64,000 nt of DNA from Ensifer sp. LCM 4579 (GTDB taxonomy: Bacteria; Pseudomonadota; Alphaproteobacteria; Rhizobiales; Rhizobiaceae), in the NCBI RefSeq assembly GCF_001854885.1, contig NZ_MDDV01000010.1, positions 27,355 through 91,354 on the forward strand. Reading direction: 5' to 3'. The notes beneath the pieces were generated by a model. The model made no database searches and was not told the origin of the DNA. It saw only the letters and a list, made by a program, of their open reading frames with translations. Each line of letters starts with the position of its first letter. Position 1 is the stretch's first letter. Of the stretch, positions 18,033-26,953 are shown piece by piece. The position numbers and the translations under genes are program-made.

Positions 18033-19592
18033 CTATTTGTAGATGAAGCCGACATTGCCGTGGTAGCGGCCCGCGGGCGCCTGAGCTTCCGGACGTCCGT
18101 AGATCCTGTTGACGCGGCCGAGGAAGAAGCTGTCGAGATCGTTGGCCGGATTGAAATTATCGTCGGGCCTGGACAGCGCGCTGCGGGCGACCGGCCGCAC
18201 CAGATAGGGCGTGGCGATGATCACGAGCTCCGTCTCGTTGCGCTGAAAGTCCTTGCTGCGGAACAGGGTGCCCAGAATCGGAATCTTCGAGGCGCCGGGC
18301 ACGCCCGAAAGAGCCTGGCGGATATTGTCCTGCACTAGGCCGGCAATGACGATCGAGCCGCCCGACGGCAGTTCGACGCTGGTCGAAGCTTCCCGCCGAC
18401 GGATGCCGAGGAAGGTGTTTCCGGGAATGCCCGGGTTAGCGCTTCCCCAGTTGTTGCCAGTGACGACCGAGCCCTCATAGGTCGGCTCCGATACATTGGT
18501 TTCAATCTGCAGGCTTATCCGACCCGCACCAAGAACGACCGGTTTGAAATTCAACCGAATGCCGTATTCAACGTCGTTCACCTCACGCTCAACCGTTGGA
18601 GAACCGGTGTCGTCGTCGGCCTTGACTTCCTGTATTCCCGCAAGCCGGAATTCACCGCCCACATAGAACTTCGCCTCCTGACCGGAGATCGCCGTGAGGC
18701 TGGGTTCGGCAAGCGTGCGCATGACACCCGCCTGCTCCATCGCATTCATGTAGCTCGCAATGGTCGTCCCGCCGATCGAACCGCGAATCGTGGCGTTGGC
18801 GAACAAGCTGACCGCATCTCCCAGGTTGGCCGGGTTGCGAAAGCCGATGCCGCTTTCACCGTCCGAGACCCGGCCATTGAACCCAAGCTGCTTCAGCACC
18901 TGGCGGCTCACTTCGGCGACGGTGACCTTCAAGGTCACCTGGTCCTCGCCCTCGATCGTCAGCAGATTGACGATCTGCGAGGTCTGGCGGTCTTCGGCGA
19001 AAATATCCGCATCGCCATTGGTGCCCTGCGCGGTGATGTTGCGGGTGGTCGCTTCGCCGCCCTTGAGGAAGGCGCGCGCGAGGTCGATGGCCCTGTTGGA
19101 ATCGAGCGGCGTGCGCACGGTGCCGGTCAGGACGACGTTGTCGGAGACGATTTCAACCTTGATGTCGGAGTCCGGAATGAAACGGTGCAGGTTCGCCTCG
19201 AGGCCTGCGACGTCGCGCTCGACGGCGATCTCGAGGCTGACGATTTCCTCGCCATTCGGGCCGAAGACGAAGATGTTCGTCTGGCCGACGGCCTTGCCGA
19301 ACAGATAGATGCGGCGCGAGGTGCGGGTGATGGCATCGGCGAGCGTGGGATCGGCGACGAGGATGTCATGCGCATCGGTCGGGAGATCGACGACCACCGC
19401 CTTGTTAAGGCCGAGATTGACTTTCTTTTTCACCCCCGGCCCGCTTTCGCCGATCCGGACGACCGAGGAAGCAGCGGCTTCCGCGGTCGGAACGCTCGGC
19501 AGCGTCATGCCCGAAAATGTGAGGCAGAAAGACAGGCAAGCCGCGACAGACGCCCGAAATTTATTTGCATCCCGTTTCACGTTGCGCCCCAC
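18033..19592 (-). CDS. cpaC: Flp pilus outer-membrane secretin CpaC/RcpA
   Basis: The 519-residue secretin starts at GTG 19592, behind AGGATCGA and 6 bp after the cpaB stop. It has a signal peptide, a pilus N-terminal domain (KAVVVDLPTDAHDILVADP) near residues 60-130 and a BON-like segment near 140-200. The C-terminal secretin domain carries AEPSLTAISGQEAKFYVGGE and VPGASKIPILGTLF. It forms the outer-membrane gate for the pilus. A separate small gene at 21563 encodes only the N-terminal type of domain. Confidence 0.95.
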   Translation of the reverse strand: MGRNVKRDANKFRASVAACLSFCLTFSGMTLPSVPTAEAAASSVVRIGESGPGVKKKVNLGLNKAVVVDLPTDAHDILVADPTLADAITRTSRRIYLFGKAVGQTNIFVFGPNGEEIVSLEIAVERDVAGLEANLHRFIPDSDIKVEIVSDNVVLTGTVRTPLDSNRAIDLARAFLKGGEATTRNITAQGTNGDADIFAEDRQTSQIVNLLTIEGEDQVTLKVTVAEVSRQVLKQLGFNGRVSDGESGIGFRNPANLGDAVSLFANATIRGSIGGTTIASYMNAMEQAGVMRTLAEPSLTAISGQEAKFYVGGEFRLAGIQEVKADDDTGSPTVEREVNDVEYGIRLNFKPVVLGAGRISLQIETNVSEPTYEGSVVTGNNWGSANPGIPGNTFLGIRRREASTSVELPSGGSIVIAGLVQDNIRQALSGVPGASKIPILGTLFRSKDFQRNETELVIIATPYLVRPVARSALSRPDDNFNPANDLDSFFLGRVNRIYGRPEAQAPAGRYHGNVGFIYK

Positions 19593-19598
19593 TCGATC

Positions 19599-20408
19599 CT
19601 ATCTCTGGTTCTGGACGGCGCCATCGGTCTTGACGATGGAGCCCGACTTGATGACCTGTATGCTCGGCTGACCGTCGCCGCTGAGCAGGTAGTCGGCCGC
19701 GACGGTGTCCGGTTCCTGAGCGTCGGCGACGCTGCGCAGCGCCAGCGATATGCGCTCGGCCATCTGCTGGGCGACGGTCATCACCTTCGATTGCTCCGGG
19801 GTCAGTTCGAGCGTTGCCGTGGTGCCGAGGACCGATTTCGAACCGTCTTCCTTCACTTCCACCTGCTGGTCGATCGCCAGCACCCGGACGTTGCTGAGCA
19901 CCGTTTCGGTCAGGTAGAGCCCATTGCCTTCGGACTTGCGCACCATGATGACGTCGACCCGGTCGTTCGGCAGGATGAAGCCGCCGGCGCCGGTTGCGAC
20001 CGTGATCTCGGTCGCGACGGCCCGTTTTCCGGCGGGCAGCAGCGACGACATGATGCGGTTGGAAGCGTCGGCGATCTTTTCCGGCCGAACCGGTTCGCCA
20101 TTGAAGATCGGCAGGCGCACCACGGCGCCGGAGAGATCGTCGACCGCCGCCGGCCGGTTCTCCTCAGTGATCATGCCCTCGGCAATATTGTCCTTCGGCC
20201 AGGCCATCCAATGAATGGACTCGGCCCCGAGCCGCGCACCCACCGGCAGGCTCTTGCTGGCAACGAGCACATTGATGGTCGGTTCCCGTTCGATGACGGG
20301 CGCGGCGATCTGCGGTGCCCGGCCGCGGGTGAGCTTCATGGCGAGCAGCCCGGCCATTGCCGCCGAGCCGACGGCCACCGCCAGTATAATGATGCGCACC
20401 GGTTTCAT
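19599..20408 (-). CDS. cpaB: Flp pilus assembly protein CpaB/RcpC
   Basis: ATG 20408 (GAGAAAG upstream) gives a 269-residue protein; an upstream in-frame start at 20456 is less likely. A single N-terminal membrane anchor (residues 4-24) is followed by a SAF domain (VLVASKSLPVGARLGAESI) and a RcpC-type C-terminal domain. It is thought to link the secretin to the periplasm and peptidoglycan. A 141-bp gap separates it from cpaA and contains two TTAACCAT sites, so it may have its own promoter. Confidence 0.93.
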   Translation of the reverse strand: MKPVRIIILAVAVGSAAMAGLLAMKLTRGRAPQIAAPVIEREPTINVLVASKSLPVGARLGAESIHWMAWPKDNIAEGMITEENRPAAVDDLSGAVVRLPIFNGEPVRPEKIADASNRIMSSLLPAGKRAVATEITVATGAGGFILPNDRVDVIMVRKSEGNGLYLTETVLSNVRVLAIDQQVEVKEDGSKSVLGTTATLELTPEQSKVMTVAQQMAERISLALRSVADAQEPDTVAADYLLSGDGQPSIQVIKSGSIVKTDGAVQNQR

Positions 20409-20467
20409 GATCTTTCTCAAGCCCCTAAGAATCCCGTGGGCCAGATTGATCAGCAATTGGTGTAATT

Positions 20468-20499
20468 ATGGTTAACGAGCTGCTTATATAGATGGTTAA
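20468..20499 (-). promoter_or_regulatory. Two CtrA half-sites upstream of cpaB
   Basis: TTAACCAT occurs twice on the minus strand (complements of 20468-20475 and 20492-20499), 24 bp apart, with CTATAT directly after the upstream copy. TTAACCAT is the CtrA motif known in Sinorhizobium. Occupancy is inferred. Confidence 0.6.
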
Positions 20500-20549
20500 C
20501 AAACACAGATGGGTCCATCCCGCCGTAAGCTCGCAAAAGGCGCCCGCGA

Positions 20550-21056
20550 TTATTGCGCGAAGGCAAGCTGCATCAGCGGTGAGGTCGGGTAGGCGGCGTA
20601 ACCACCGAGCGCGATCGCGATGCCATAGGGAATTTTCTTCGCCGTGAGCAGCAGGCGCGGCACGGGAATTCCAACGGTCAGGATCGCGTCTTCCTTCGTG
20701 CGTAAAAGGAGAACGATGAGCGTCAGCAGACCGCCAAAGATCGAAACATATGTGAGGAATGAGACGAGCGATGGGTTCAGCCCGAACCAGACGGCGCTCG
20801 CAGTCAAGAGCTTGGCGTCACCTCCGCCCATGACGTTCACCGCAAAAAGGCAGAAACAGACGGCAAAGACCAATACCGCTGCGACTACGTGAAGGCCGAT
20901 TTGGACTGTGTCCAATCCCGCCAGCGGCGCGACGATAATGAAAGCGCCAAACAGAACCGCGGGGATGCGATTCGGGATCGTCATCGTGAACAAATCCGAG
21001 AATGCAGCCACCGCTAGGCAAAAAGGAAATACTACGAAAATGGTCGCCGGTATCAT
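20550..21056 (-). CDS. cpaA: Prepilin peptidase CpaA/TadV
   Basis: The 168-residue integral membrane aspartyl peptidase starts at ATG 21056, with TTG 21062 as alternative. The two catalytic aspartates of the A24 family are visible, one in AAFSDLFTMTIPNR near residue 21 and one in the GxGD-type motif VMGGGDAKLL. About five membrane segments are present. It lacks the N-terminal methylase domain of PilD, as is normal for TadV. It processes the Flp pilin and the TadE-type pseudopilins encoded nearby. It lies downstream of the pilin terminator. Confidence 0.93.
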   Translation of the reverse strand: MIPATIFVVFPFCLAVAAFSDLFTMTIPNRIPAVLFGAFIIVAPLAGLDTVQIGLHVVAAVLVFAVCFCLFAVNVMGGGDAKLLTASAVWFGLNPSLVSFLTYVSIFGGLLTLIVLLLRTKEDAILTVGIPVPRLLLTAKKIPYGIAIALGGYAAYPTSPLMQLAFAQ

Positions 21057-21076
21057 TGCCAACCCGTCCCGCGTTC

Positions 21077-21105
21077 AAAAAGCCGCGCCTCATGCGGGGC
21101 GCGGC
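21077..21105 (-). terminator. Rho-independent terminator after the pilin gene
   Basis: On the minus strand GCCGCGCC, an 8-nt loop and GGCGCGGC are followed by TTTTT. It lies between the pilin stop and the cpaA start, so it would keep most pilin mRNA monocistronic and limit read-through into cpaA. Confidence 0.85.
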
Positions 21106-21134
21106 TTCTCAATAGAGGTAGTTAACTTGACAGC

Positions 21135-21311
21135 TCACTGAGCCGTGTAATCAAGTTCCTTGGAGATCTCAGTAAACTGCTTGTCAAGCGCATCGCCGAG
21201 CATCCCTGCACCCGTGATCAAAGCGACCGAGATCAGAGCGGCGATCAGGCCGTATTCGATGGCGGTTGCACCGGATTCGTCTTTCAGCAGGCGAGCGAAA
21301 ATGGTCTTCAT
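21135..21311 (-). CDS. pilA: Flp/Fap-type major pilin
   Basis: ATG 21311 follows an excellent AGGAGAACTCCC site and gives 58 residues; the longer in-frame start at 21383 lacks such a site. A short basic leader ends in ESG. The class IVb pilin core ATAIEYGLIAALISVALI follows, with the Glu at +5 and Tyr at +6 after the predicted CpaA cut. The size is right for Flp pilins. The gene is first in the pilus locus, is followed by a strong terminator, and has CtrA-like sequence upstream. Confidence 0.95.
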   Translation of the reverse strand: MKTIFARLLKDESGATAIEYGLIAALISVALITGAGMLGDALDKQFTEISKELDYTAQ

Positions 21312-21419
21312 GGGAGTTCTCCTAACTTCACTTGTTGTCAGCACTTCCGCCAACTGTTGCCGTTGATCGGATGACGCTGACATTAGCGGGGGCCACTTGC
21401 CATCCGCTTAAGGAATCCG

Positions 21420-21435
21420 GTTAGCATCGCGTTAA
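21420..21435 (-). promoter_or_regulatory. CtrA-like box upstream of the pilin gene
   Basis: On the minus strand TTAA, seven bases and CTAAC match TTAA-N7-TTAAC with one mismatch, about 110 bp upstream of the pilin start. A TAACCAT also occurs at 21502-21508, facing the plus-strand gene at 21563. Confidence 0.5.
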
Positions 21436-21562
21436 TGGGCGGCCCCTCTTTCTTGGGTAAATGTTCCGGAACGGGATGCGGTAAATTGCGCCGGACAGGC
21501 GTAACCATTCGTTCACCAAAAGGCGCCAAGATGCGGGCCATCACTCGCCACCGGGAAGCGCC

Positions 21563-21988
21563 ATGAAAACGTCTCTTGCGGCCAGCCGTGCCGCCACGCT
21601 TGCACTGACAATCGCCGGCCTTCTTGCGGTCTCCGCTCCGGATCGCGCGAGTGCGGCCGAGGAGGTAATGCGCGTCTATATGGATCACGCGCGCGTCTTG
21701 AAACTGGACCGGCCGGTCAGCAAGGTGATCATCGGCAATTCCGATGTCGCGGATGCAACCGTTGCCGATGCAAAGACGATCGTGCTGACGGGGCGCAGTT
21801 TCGGCACGACCAACCTCGTCATCCTCGATCAGGACGGCAACGCCATCGTCGACGAGCGGGTTCTCGTGTCGATCGACGAAGGCAACACGCTCCGCGTCTA
21901 CAAGCAGACCGCGCGCACCGTCTATTCCTGTTCGCCCAATTGCGAACGCCACGTCGAGCGCCAGGCGACCGCTTCGACCAGCGATTGA
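21563..21988 (+). CDS. Secretin-N-terminal-domain-like pilus protein
   Basis: The 141-residue product has a signal peptide (about residues 1-31, ending ASAAE). One pilus/secretin N-terminal domain follows, with MDHARVLKLDRPVSKVIIGN and GRSFGTTNLVILDQDG, equivalent to residues 60-140 of CpaC. The C-terminus contains the Cys pair YSCSPNCERH and no secretin barrel. It diverges from pilA and is followed by two TadE-like genes. It may assist the secretin, but a direct function is not established here. Confidence 0.82.
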   Translation: MKTSLAASRAATLALTIAGLLAVSAPDRASAAEEVMRVYMDHARVLKLDRPVSKVIIGNSDVADATVADAKTIVLTGRSFGTTNLVILDQDGNAIVDERVLVSIDEGNTLRVYKQTARTVYSCSPNCERHVERQATASTSD

Positions 21989-22146
21989 AAATTCAGAGAC
22001 CACTAAAATTCTTCGGGTCGACGCAAACGAATTCTCAACAGTCGCGGCTTAATCTCACGCCGATCGATCGCACAGGCGCGGGATGCCGGCGGATGCGCAT
22101 GCATTTCAAACTTCCCGAACCGCACGCGACATGATGGAACGGCGCA

Positions 22147-22767
22147 ATGTCGACAGAAACGAAAGCATGCCTGCGCAAGCGCGCACGACGCAATCTCTTT
22201 CCCCGTTTCCTTGGCGACAGGAAGGGCGCGACGGCGATCGAGTTCGCCGTCCTCGCCTTGCCCTTCTTCCTCGTCGTCTTCGCGTCGATCGAGACATTCG
22301 TCGCCTTTGCCGGGGAGCAATTGCTGGCGAACGCGACCGATACGCTGGCGCGCAAGATCCGCACCGGCGAGATCACCTTCAACCAGGGCAAGGCGACGGA
22401 CATGACCGAGGCGGAGTTCCGCCGGGCCTTTTGCGACGAAATCTCCATCCTGATGACCTGTTCCTCGACCGAGGCCAGCCAGCCGCAAAAGCTCTTCCTT
22501 GACATCCGCGAGATCACGGATCTGGCAACGATCCCGGCAGCGGTGCCGCGGGTCGGTTCCTCCTCGTCATCCGACCTCGATACCAGCGGCTTCCGCTTCG
22601 CTCCAGGCGGTGCGGCAAGCTTTACCATGGTGCGCGCCTATTATCGCTGGGAAGTCATCACCGATCTCGTCCGGCCCTATATCACCAATCTGCGCCCCGC
22701 CGGCACGAGCATGCCGCGGGATTTCCTGATGGTCGCCACCACGACTTTCCGAAACGAGAACTATTGA
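22147..22767 (+). CDS. TadE-like pseudopilin 1
   Basis: The 206-residue product has a basic leader and RKGATAIEFAVLALPFFLVV at residues 26-45. This is a TadE/Flp-type prepilin site with the conserved Glu after the cut and one membrane helix. The rest is periplasmic, with Cys pairs (FCDEISILMTCSS). It should be processed by CpaA and act as a minor pseudopilin. It lies 7 bp before the next TadE-like gene, so the two are co-transcribed. Confidence 0.88.
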   Translation: MSTETKACLRKRARRNLFPRFLGDRKGATAIEFAVLALPFFLVVFASIETFVAFAGEQLLANATDTLARKIRTGEITFNQGKATDMTEAEFRRAFCDEISILMTCSSTEASQPQKLFLDIREITDLATIPAAVPRVGSSSSSDLDTSGFRFAPGGAASFTMVRAYYRWEVITDLVRPYITNLRPAGTSMPRDFLMVATTTFRNENY

Positions 22768-22774
22768 GGACGCC

Positions 22775-23389
22775 ATGAGTCGGTCGGATAGATCTTCTTT
22801 CACCCGGCGCGTTTTCGGACCGCTCTCGTTCCGATCCGTTTCGTTTGAGCCTTTGGCGCGGTTCTTCCGCGACCGGCGCGGCGTCGGCGCGGTGGAATTC
22901 GCGATCGTTGCCCCGCTTCTGATCATGACCTATATCGGCGCCTTCGAGCTCTCGCTCGGCTTCACCGTGCTGCGCAAGGTCGCACGCGCCTCGAGCGCCG
23001 TCGCCGATATCGTCAGCCAGAAACAGGATGTCGACAAGGTCTTCCTCGATGGGATGAAAAAAGTCGCCGAAAGCATCCTAGCCCCCTACGAGAGCTCGAA
23101 CTTCACGCTGAAGATCACCGGCATTCAGGTCACCGGAACCACCACCGGCAAGGTCGTATGGTCGCGCGACCAGGCCGGCGGCACGCCCTATTCCGCCAAC
23201 TCCACCACCACGGTCCCGGCGGACCTCGAAGCCGTGAACGCCTTCGTCGTACGGACCGAGCTCGTCGTGCCGCACAAGCTCCTGCTCTTTGCGCCGAATC
23301 TCAACAGCACCATAAGCACCATCGACCTTTCCAAGACGGCCTATTACCGCCAGCGCTTCGGCACGACGATCGCCTGCACGAATTGCTGA
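22775..23389 (+). CDS. TadE/TadF-like pseudopilin 2
   Basis: The 204-residue product starts 8 bp after its neighbour, behind GAGGA. Residues 30-55 carry RRGVGAVEFAIVAPLLIMTY, the prepilin-type cleavage site with Glu and a membrane helix. The remaining 150 residues are periplasmic. A TadG-type von Willebrand protein, often third in such groups, is not present in this window. A perfect GCGTTGGC/GCCAACGC hairpin at 23503-23520 follows and may end the transcript, although its T-run is poor. Confidence 0.88.
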   Translation: MSRSDRSSFTRRVFGPLSFRSVSFEPLARFFRDRRGVGAVEFAIVAPLLIMTYIGAFELSLGFTVLRKVARASSAVADIVSQKQDVDKVFLDGMKKVAESILAPYESSNFTLKITGIQVTGTTTGKVVWSRDQAGGTPYSANSTTTVPADLEAVNAFVVRTELVVPHKLLLFAPNLNSTISTIDLSKTAYYRQRFGTTIACTNC

Positions 23390-23602
23390 TCCGACGCGAC
23401 GCCGGCGCCATCCGCGTCCGGCTCAATTGCATTGGACGAGCCGGCACGCTATCTCTGCCGCAATGCGCGGTTTGTCTTCGCGCGCGGTTCCCAAGCAGAC
23501 TTGCGTTGGCAAGCCAACGCTTCACCCGCTTAGCTCTTTGTTTAACGCAGGTTCTTTTCGGAAAACCGTGTAACACTCTTCCGAACCCTGCTTAGGTGTC
23601 TC

Positions 23603-24823
23603 ATGGCGCGTGCTTTTCTCTTCGTCCTCGACTCTTTCGGCATCGGCGGCGCGCCGGACGCGGAGGCCTTCGGCGATCTCGGCGCCGACACGCTCGGGCA
23701 CATCGCGGAATTCTGCGCCGCCGGCGCCGGCGATCGCGTGGGCCTGCGCGAAGGCCCGTTGCATCTTCCGAACATGTCGGCGCTCGGCCTGCTTCACGCG
23801 GCCAGGCTCGCGACCGGACGGCTTCCGGCCGGCATGCCGGTGCCGGAACGGGTCTATGGCGTCTATGGCGCGGCAAGCGAGGTCTCGCGTGGCAAGGATA
23901 CCCCCTCCGGCCACTGGGAGCTTGCCGGCACGCCGGTGAAGTTCGACTGGGGATATTTTCCGGCGGAAGGCGATGCCTTTCCGCCCGAACTCGTGGAAGA
24001 GATCTGCCGCGAGGGCGATGTTGCGGGCATCCTCGGCAATTGCCACGCGTCCGGCACCGAGATCATCGCCCGGCTCGGCGAAGAGCACATGCGCACGGGC
24101 AAGCCGATCTGCTACACATCCTCGGACTCGGTCTTCCAGATCGCGGCCCATGAACAGAGTTTCGGTCTGGAGCGGCTCCTCGAGCTCTGCCAGGCCGTTC
24201 GCCGGCTCGTCGACGACTACAATATCGGCCGGGTCATTGCCCGCCCCTTCGTCGGCGACAATCCCGGCAATTTCATTCGTACCGGCAACCGCCGCGACTA
24301 TTCGGTGTTGCCGCCGGAGCCGACGATCCTCGATCGGCTGAAGGGGGCTGGCCGGACGGTGCATGCGATCGGCAAGATCGGCGATATCTTCGCGCATCAG
24401 GGCGTGACCAGGCTTACCAAGGCCAATGGCAATATGGCGCTTTTCGATGCCAGCCTCGCGGCCATCGAGGAGGCGGAAGACGGCGACCTCGTCTTCACCA
24501 ATTTCGTCGATTTCGACATGCTCTACGGCCATCGCCGCGACGTGCCTGGCTATGCCGCGGCGCTCGAGGCCTTCGACGCGCGCCTGCCCGACCTAGACCG
24601 TCGCCTGAAGCCGGGCGACATTGTCATCCTCACCGCCGACCACGGCTGCGATCCGACCTGGCGCGGCACCGACCACACGCGCGAGCGCGTGCCGGTGTTG
24701 ATGTTCGGACCGTCGCTCAGGAGCCGCTCCTTCGGCATCGCCAACAGTTTCGCCCATATCGGCGAAACAGTTGCCAGACATCTCGGCATCGCGCCGGGCG
24801 CGCATGGGAGAAGCCTTATTTGA
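23603..24823 (+). CDS. deoB: Phosphopentomutase
   Basis: The 406-residue enzyme belongs to the alkaline phosphatase superfamily. Its N-terminal metal site is [13 protein letters not shown], the phospho-threonine region is [12 protein letters not shown], and the C-terminal metal motifs are TADHGCDP and [10 protein letters not shown]. The length matches bacterial DeoB. It interconverts ribose- or deoxyribose-1- and 5-phosphate in nucleoside catabolism. Its stop overlaps the start of the adenosine deaminase gene, so the two are translationally coupled. An interrupted inverted repeat TTCGGAA...TTCCGAA lies just upstream and may be regulatory. Confidence 0.97.
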   Translation: MARAFLFVLDSFGIGGAPDAEAFGDLGADTLGHIAEFCAAGAGDRVGLREGPLHLPNMSALGLLHAARLATGRLPAGMPVPERVYGVYGAASEVSRGKDTPSGHWELAGTPVKFDWGYFPAEGDAFPPELVEEICREGDVAGILGNCHASGTEIIARLGEEHMRTGKPICYTSSDSVFQIAAHEQSFGLERLLELCQAVRRLVDDYNIGRVIARPFVGDNPGNFIRTGNRRDYSVLPPEPTILDRLKGAGRTVHAIGKIGDIFAHQGVTRLTKANGNMALFDASLAAIEEAEDGDLVFTNFVDFDMLYGHRRDVPGYAAALEAFDARLPDLDRRLKPGDIVILTADHGCDPTWRGTDHTRERVPVLMFGPSLRSRSFGIANSFAHIGETVARHLGIAPGAHGRSLI

Positions 24824-25794
24824 CTGCACACCTGAAGAAAGCCGAGCTGCATTGCCACATCGAAGGCGCCACGCCGCCGGAACTCGCATTGCGGCAGGCA
24901 AGGAAATACGGAATCGATATTGGCGGCATCATCCGCGACAACGCCTATGTCTGGGACGATTTCACCAGCTTCGTGAAATGCTACGATGCCGTCGCCTCGC
25001 TCTTCCGCACCGAGGGCGACTATGCGCTTCTCGCCGAAACCTACCTGACGGAACTTGCCGAAGCCGGAACGATCTATAGCGAGATCATCGTCTCGCCCGA
25101 TCACGGCAACACGATCGGACTCGGTGCCGATGCCTATATCGAGGGGCTGGCGGCGGGCATGGAAGCCGCCCGGGCAAAGACCGGTATCGAGTCGCGCATG
25201 CTGATCACCGGCATTCGCCATCTCGGGCCGGAATCGGTGGTGAAAACCGCGGAATATGCGGCGATGCGCCGCCACCCGCTCGTCACGGGCTTCAATCTCG
25301 CCGGCGAAGAGCGCATGCACAGCGTCGCCGAATTCGCCCGCGCCTTCGACGTCGTGCGTGATGCCGGTCTCGGGCTCACCATTCATGCCGGCGAACTTTC
25401 CGGCGCCTTCAGCGTGCGCGATGCGCTCGACCATGTGCGCCCGTCGCGCATCAGCCACGGTGTCAGAGCGATCGAGGATGGCGATCTCGTCAATCGCCTG
25501 GCCGAGGAAGGCGTGGTGCTGGAGGTCTGCCCCGGCTCCAACATCGCGCTCAGCGTCTTCCCGGATTTCGCCTCGCACCCCTTGCGCCCGCTTTTTGAGG
25601 CCGGCGTCCGCGTGACGCTCAATTCCGACGACCCGCCCTTCTTTCACACTTCTCTTGCCCAGGAATACGAGATCGCCGCCCATGTGATGCGTTTCGACGA
25701 CAGCGAGATCGACCGGATGACGAGGACGGCCATCGAGGCGGCCTTCGTCGACGAGCCGACAAGGGAGCGATTGCTCGCCGCCTTGCACGTCTGA
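24820..25794 (+). CDS. add: Adenosine deaminase
   Basis: The 324-residue product starts at TTG 24820, overlapping the deoB stop as TTGA. The zinc amidohydrolase motifs are [10 protein letters not shown] (HxH), TIHAGEL (His, Glu), RISHGV (His) and LNSDDPPFF (catalytic Asp pair). It converts adenosine to inosine and ammonia, feeding the deoB pathway. Some related proteins are adenine deaminases, and this cannot be excluded from sequence alone. The next gene faces it, so the operon ends here. Confidence 0.92.
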   Translation: MTAHLKKAELHCHIEGATPPELALRQARKYGIDIGGIIRDNAYVWDDFTSFVKCYDAVASLFRTEGDYALLAETYLTELAEAGTIYSEIIVSPDHGNTIGLGADAYIEGLAAGMEAARAKTGIESRMLITGIRHLGPESVVKTAEYAAMRRHPLVTGFNLAGEERMHSVAEFARAFDVVRDAGLGLTIHAGELSGAFSVRDALDHVRPSRISHGVRAIEDGDLVNRLAEEGVVLEVCPGSNIALSVFPDFASHPLRPLFEAGVRVTLNSDDPPFFHTSLAQEYEIAAHVMRFDDSEIDRMTRTAIEAAFVDEPTRERLLAALHV

Positions 25795-25808
25795 AAACTC
25801 CCCGAAGG

Positions 25809-26843
25809 TCAAGCGTCCGGGAGGATCCTTCCCTGCTCCGCTGAAGCAATCGCCCGGCCTTCGGCATCGAAGCGATGCGTGGCCCCGATCACCGGGGTAG
25901 CGTAGACGATCTCATCGGGCTCATAGCGGTGCTCACCAAAGAGGCGCACGGTGAGCGGGCCGACCTTTTCGGTTTCGAGATAGACGATGGTGTCCGCGCC
26001 GAGATGTTCGACATGGACGACCTTGCCCGTCCAGTCGCCACGCTCGCGCGAGAGGCCGATATGTTCGGGGCGGATGCCGACCGTCTTTGCCGACGCGTCG
26101 CCAAAGCGCTCGCCCTCGATGAAATTCATCTGCGGCGAGCCGATGAAGCCGGCGACGAAAAGGTTTGCGGGGCGGTTGTAGAGTTCCATCGGCGAGCCGA
26201 CTTGTTCGATGCGGCCGGCACTCAGAACGACGATCTTGTCGGCAAGGGTCATCGCCTCGACCTGGTCGTGGGTGACATAGATCATCGTCGCCTTGAGGCT
26301 GCGATGCAGCCGGGCAATCTCCAGCCGGGTGTTGACGCGCAGCGCCGCGTCGAGATTCGAGAGCGGCTCGTCGAAGAGGAACAGTTTCGGCTCGCGCACG
26401 ATCGCGCGGCCGATCGCCACGCGCTGGCGCTGGCCGCCGGAAAGCTCGGCCGGGCGCCGAGCGAGATAGGGCTCCAGCGACAGCATGCCGGCGGCCTTGG
26501 CGACCTTATCGTCGATCTCGGCTCTCGGTACGCCGGCCTGCTTCAGCCCGAGGCCCATATTGTCCTTCACCGTCAGGTGCGGATAGAGCGCATAGGACTG
26601 GAAGACCATGGCGATGCCGCGCTTGGCGGGCGCGACATGGCCGACCTCGTCGCCGTCGATCCGGACGCTGCCCGAGCTAGCGTCCTCGAGGCCGGCGATG
26701 GTGCGCAGGAGGGTCGATTTCCCGCAACCCGAGGGGCCGACGAAGATGACGAACTCGCCGTCCTTCACTTCCAGGTCGATGCCCTTCAGCACCTCATGGC
26801 CGCCGAAGGCCTTGCGGATGGATTTCAGTTGCAATGATCCCAC
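25809..26843 (-). CDS. Sugar ABC transporter ATP-binding protein (MsmK/UgpC type)
   Basis: The 344-residue product starts at GTG 26843 behind GAGGGGCG. Walker A is [12 protein letters not shown], the signature is [14 protein letters not shown], Walker B is [11 protein letters not shown] and the switch is [11 protein letters not shown]-terminal TOBE/MalK-type regulatory domain starts near residue 235. This is the ATPase class used by carbohydrate importers. It is the last gene of the murQ-ABC operon, separated from the oxidoreductase gene by a repeat element that may carry or disturb an RNA signal. Confidence 0.93.
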   Translation of the reverse strand: MGSLQLKSIRKAFGGHEVLKGIDLEVKDGEFVIFVGPSGCGKSTLLRTIAGLEDASSGSVRIDGDEVGHVAPAKRGIAMVFQSYALYPHLTVKDNMGLGLKQAGVPRAEIDDKVAKAAGMLSLEPYLARRPAELSGGQRQRVAIGRAIVREPKLFLFDEPLSNLDAALRVNTRLEIARLHRSLKATMIYVTHDQVEAMTLADKIVVLSAGRIEQVGSPMELYNRPANLFVAGFIGSPQMNFIEGERFGDASAKTVGIRPEHIGLSRERGDWTGKVVHVEHLGADTIVYLETEKVGPLTVRLFGEHRYEPDEIVYATPVIGATHRFDAEGRAIASAEQGRILPDA

Positions 26844-26874
26844 GTTTCGCCCCTCTTGGCTTAGAGCGGGATGC

Positions 26875-26953
26875 GCTCACATACTTTCGCGCGGCCGCTC
26901 TATCTGTTTTTGTTGCCGACGTCAGGTGATTCCACCTGACTGCAAATGCTCTA
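26875..26953 (+). repeat. Rhizobial intergenic repeat, copy A
   Basis: About 79 bp from GCTCACATACTTTCGCGC to TGCAAATGCTCTA, with an internal palindrome CAGGTGATTCCACCTG. An inverted relative lies at 36481-36575. The oxidoreductase stop codon (complement of 26951-26953) is part of it. Confidence 0.75.
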
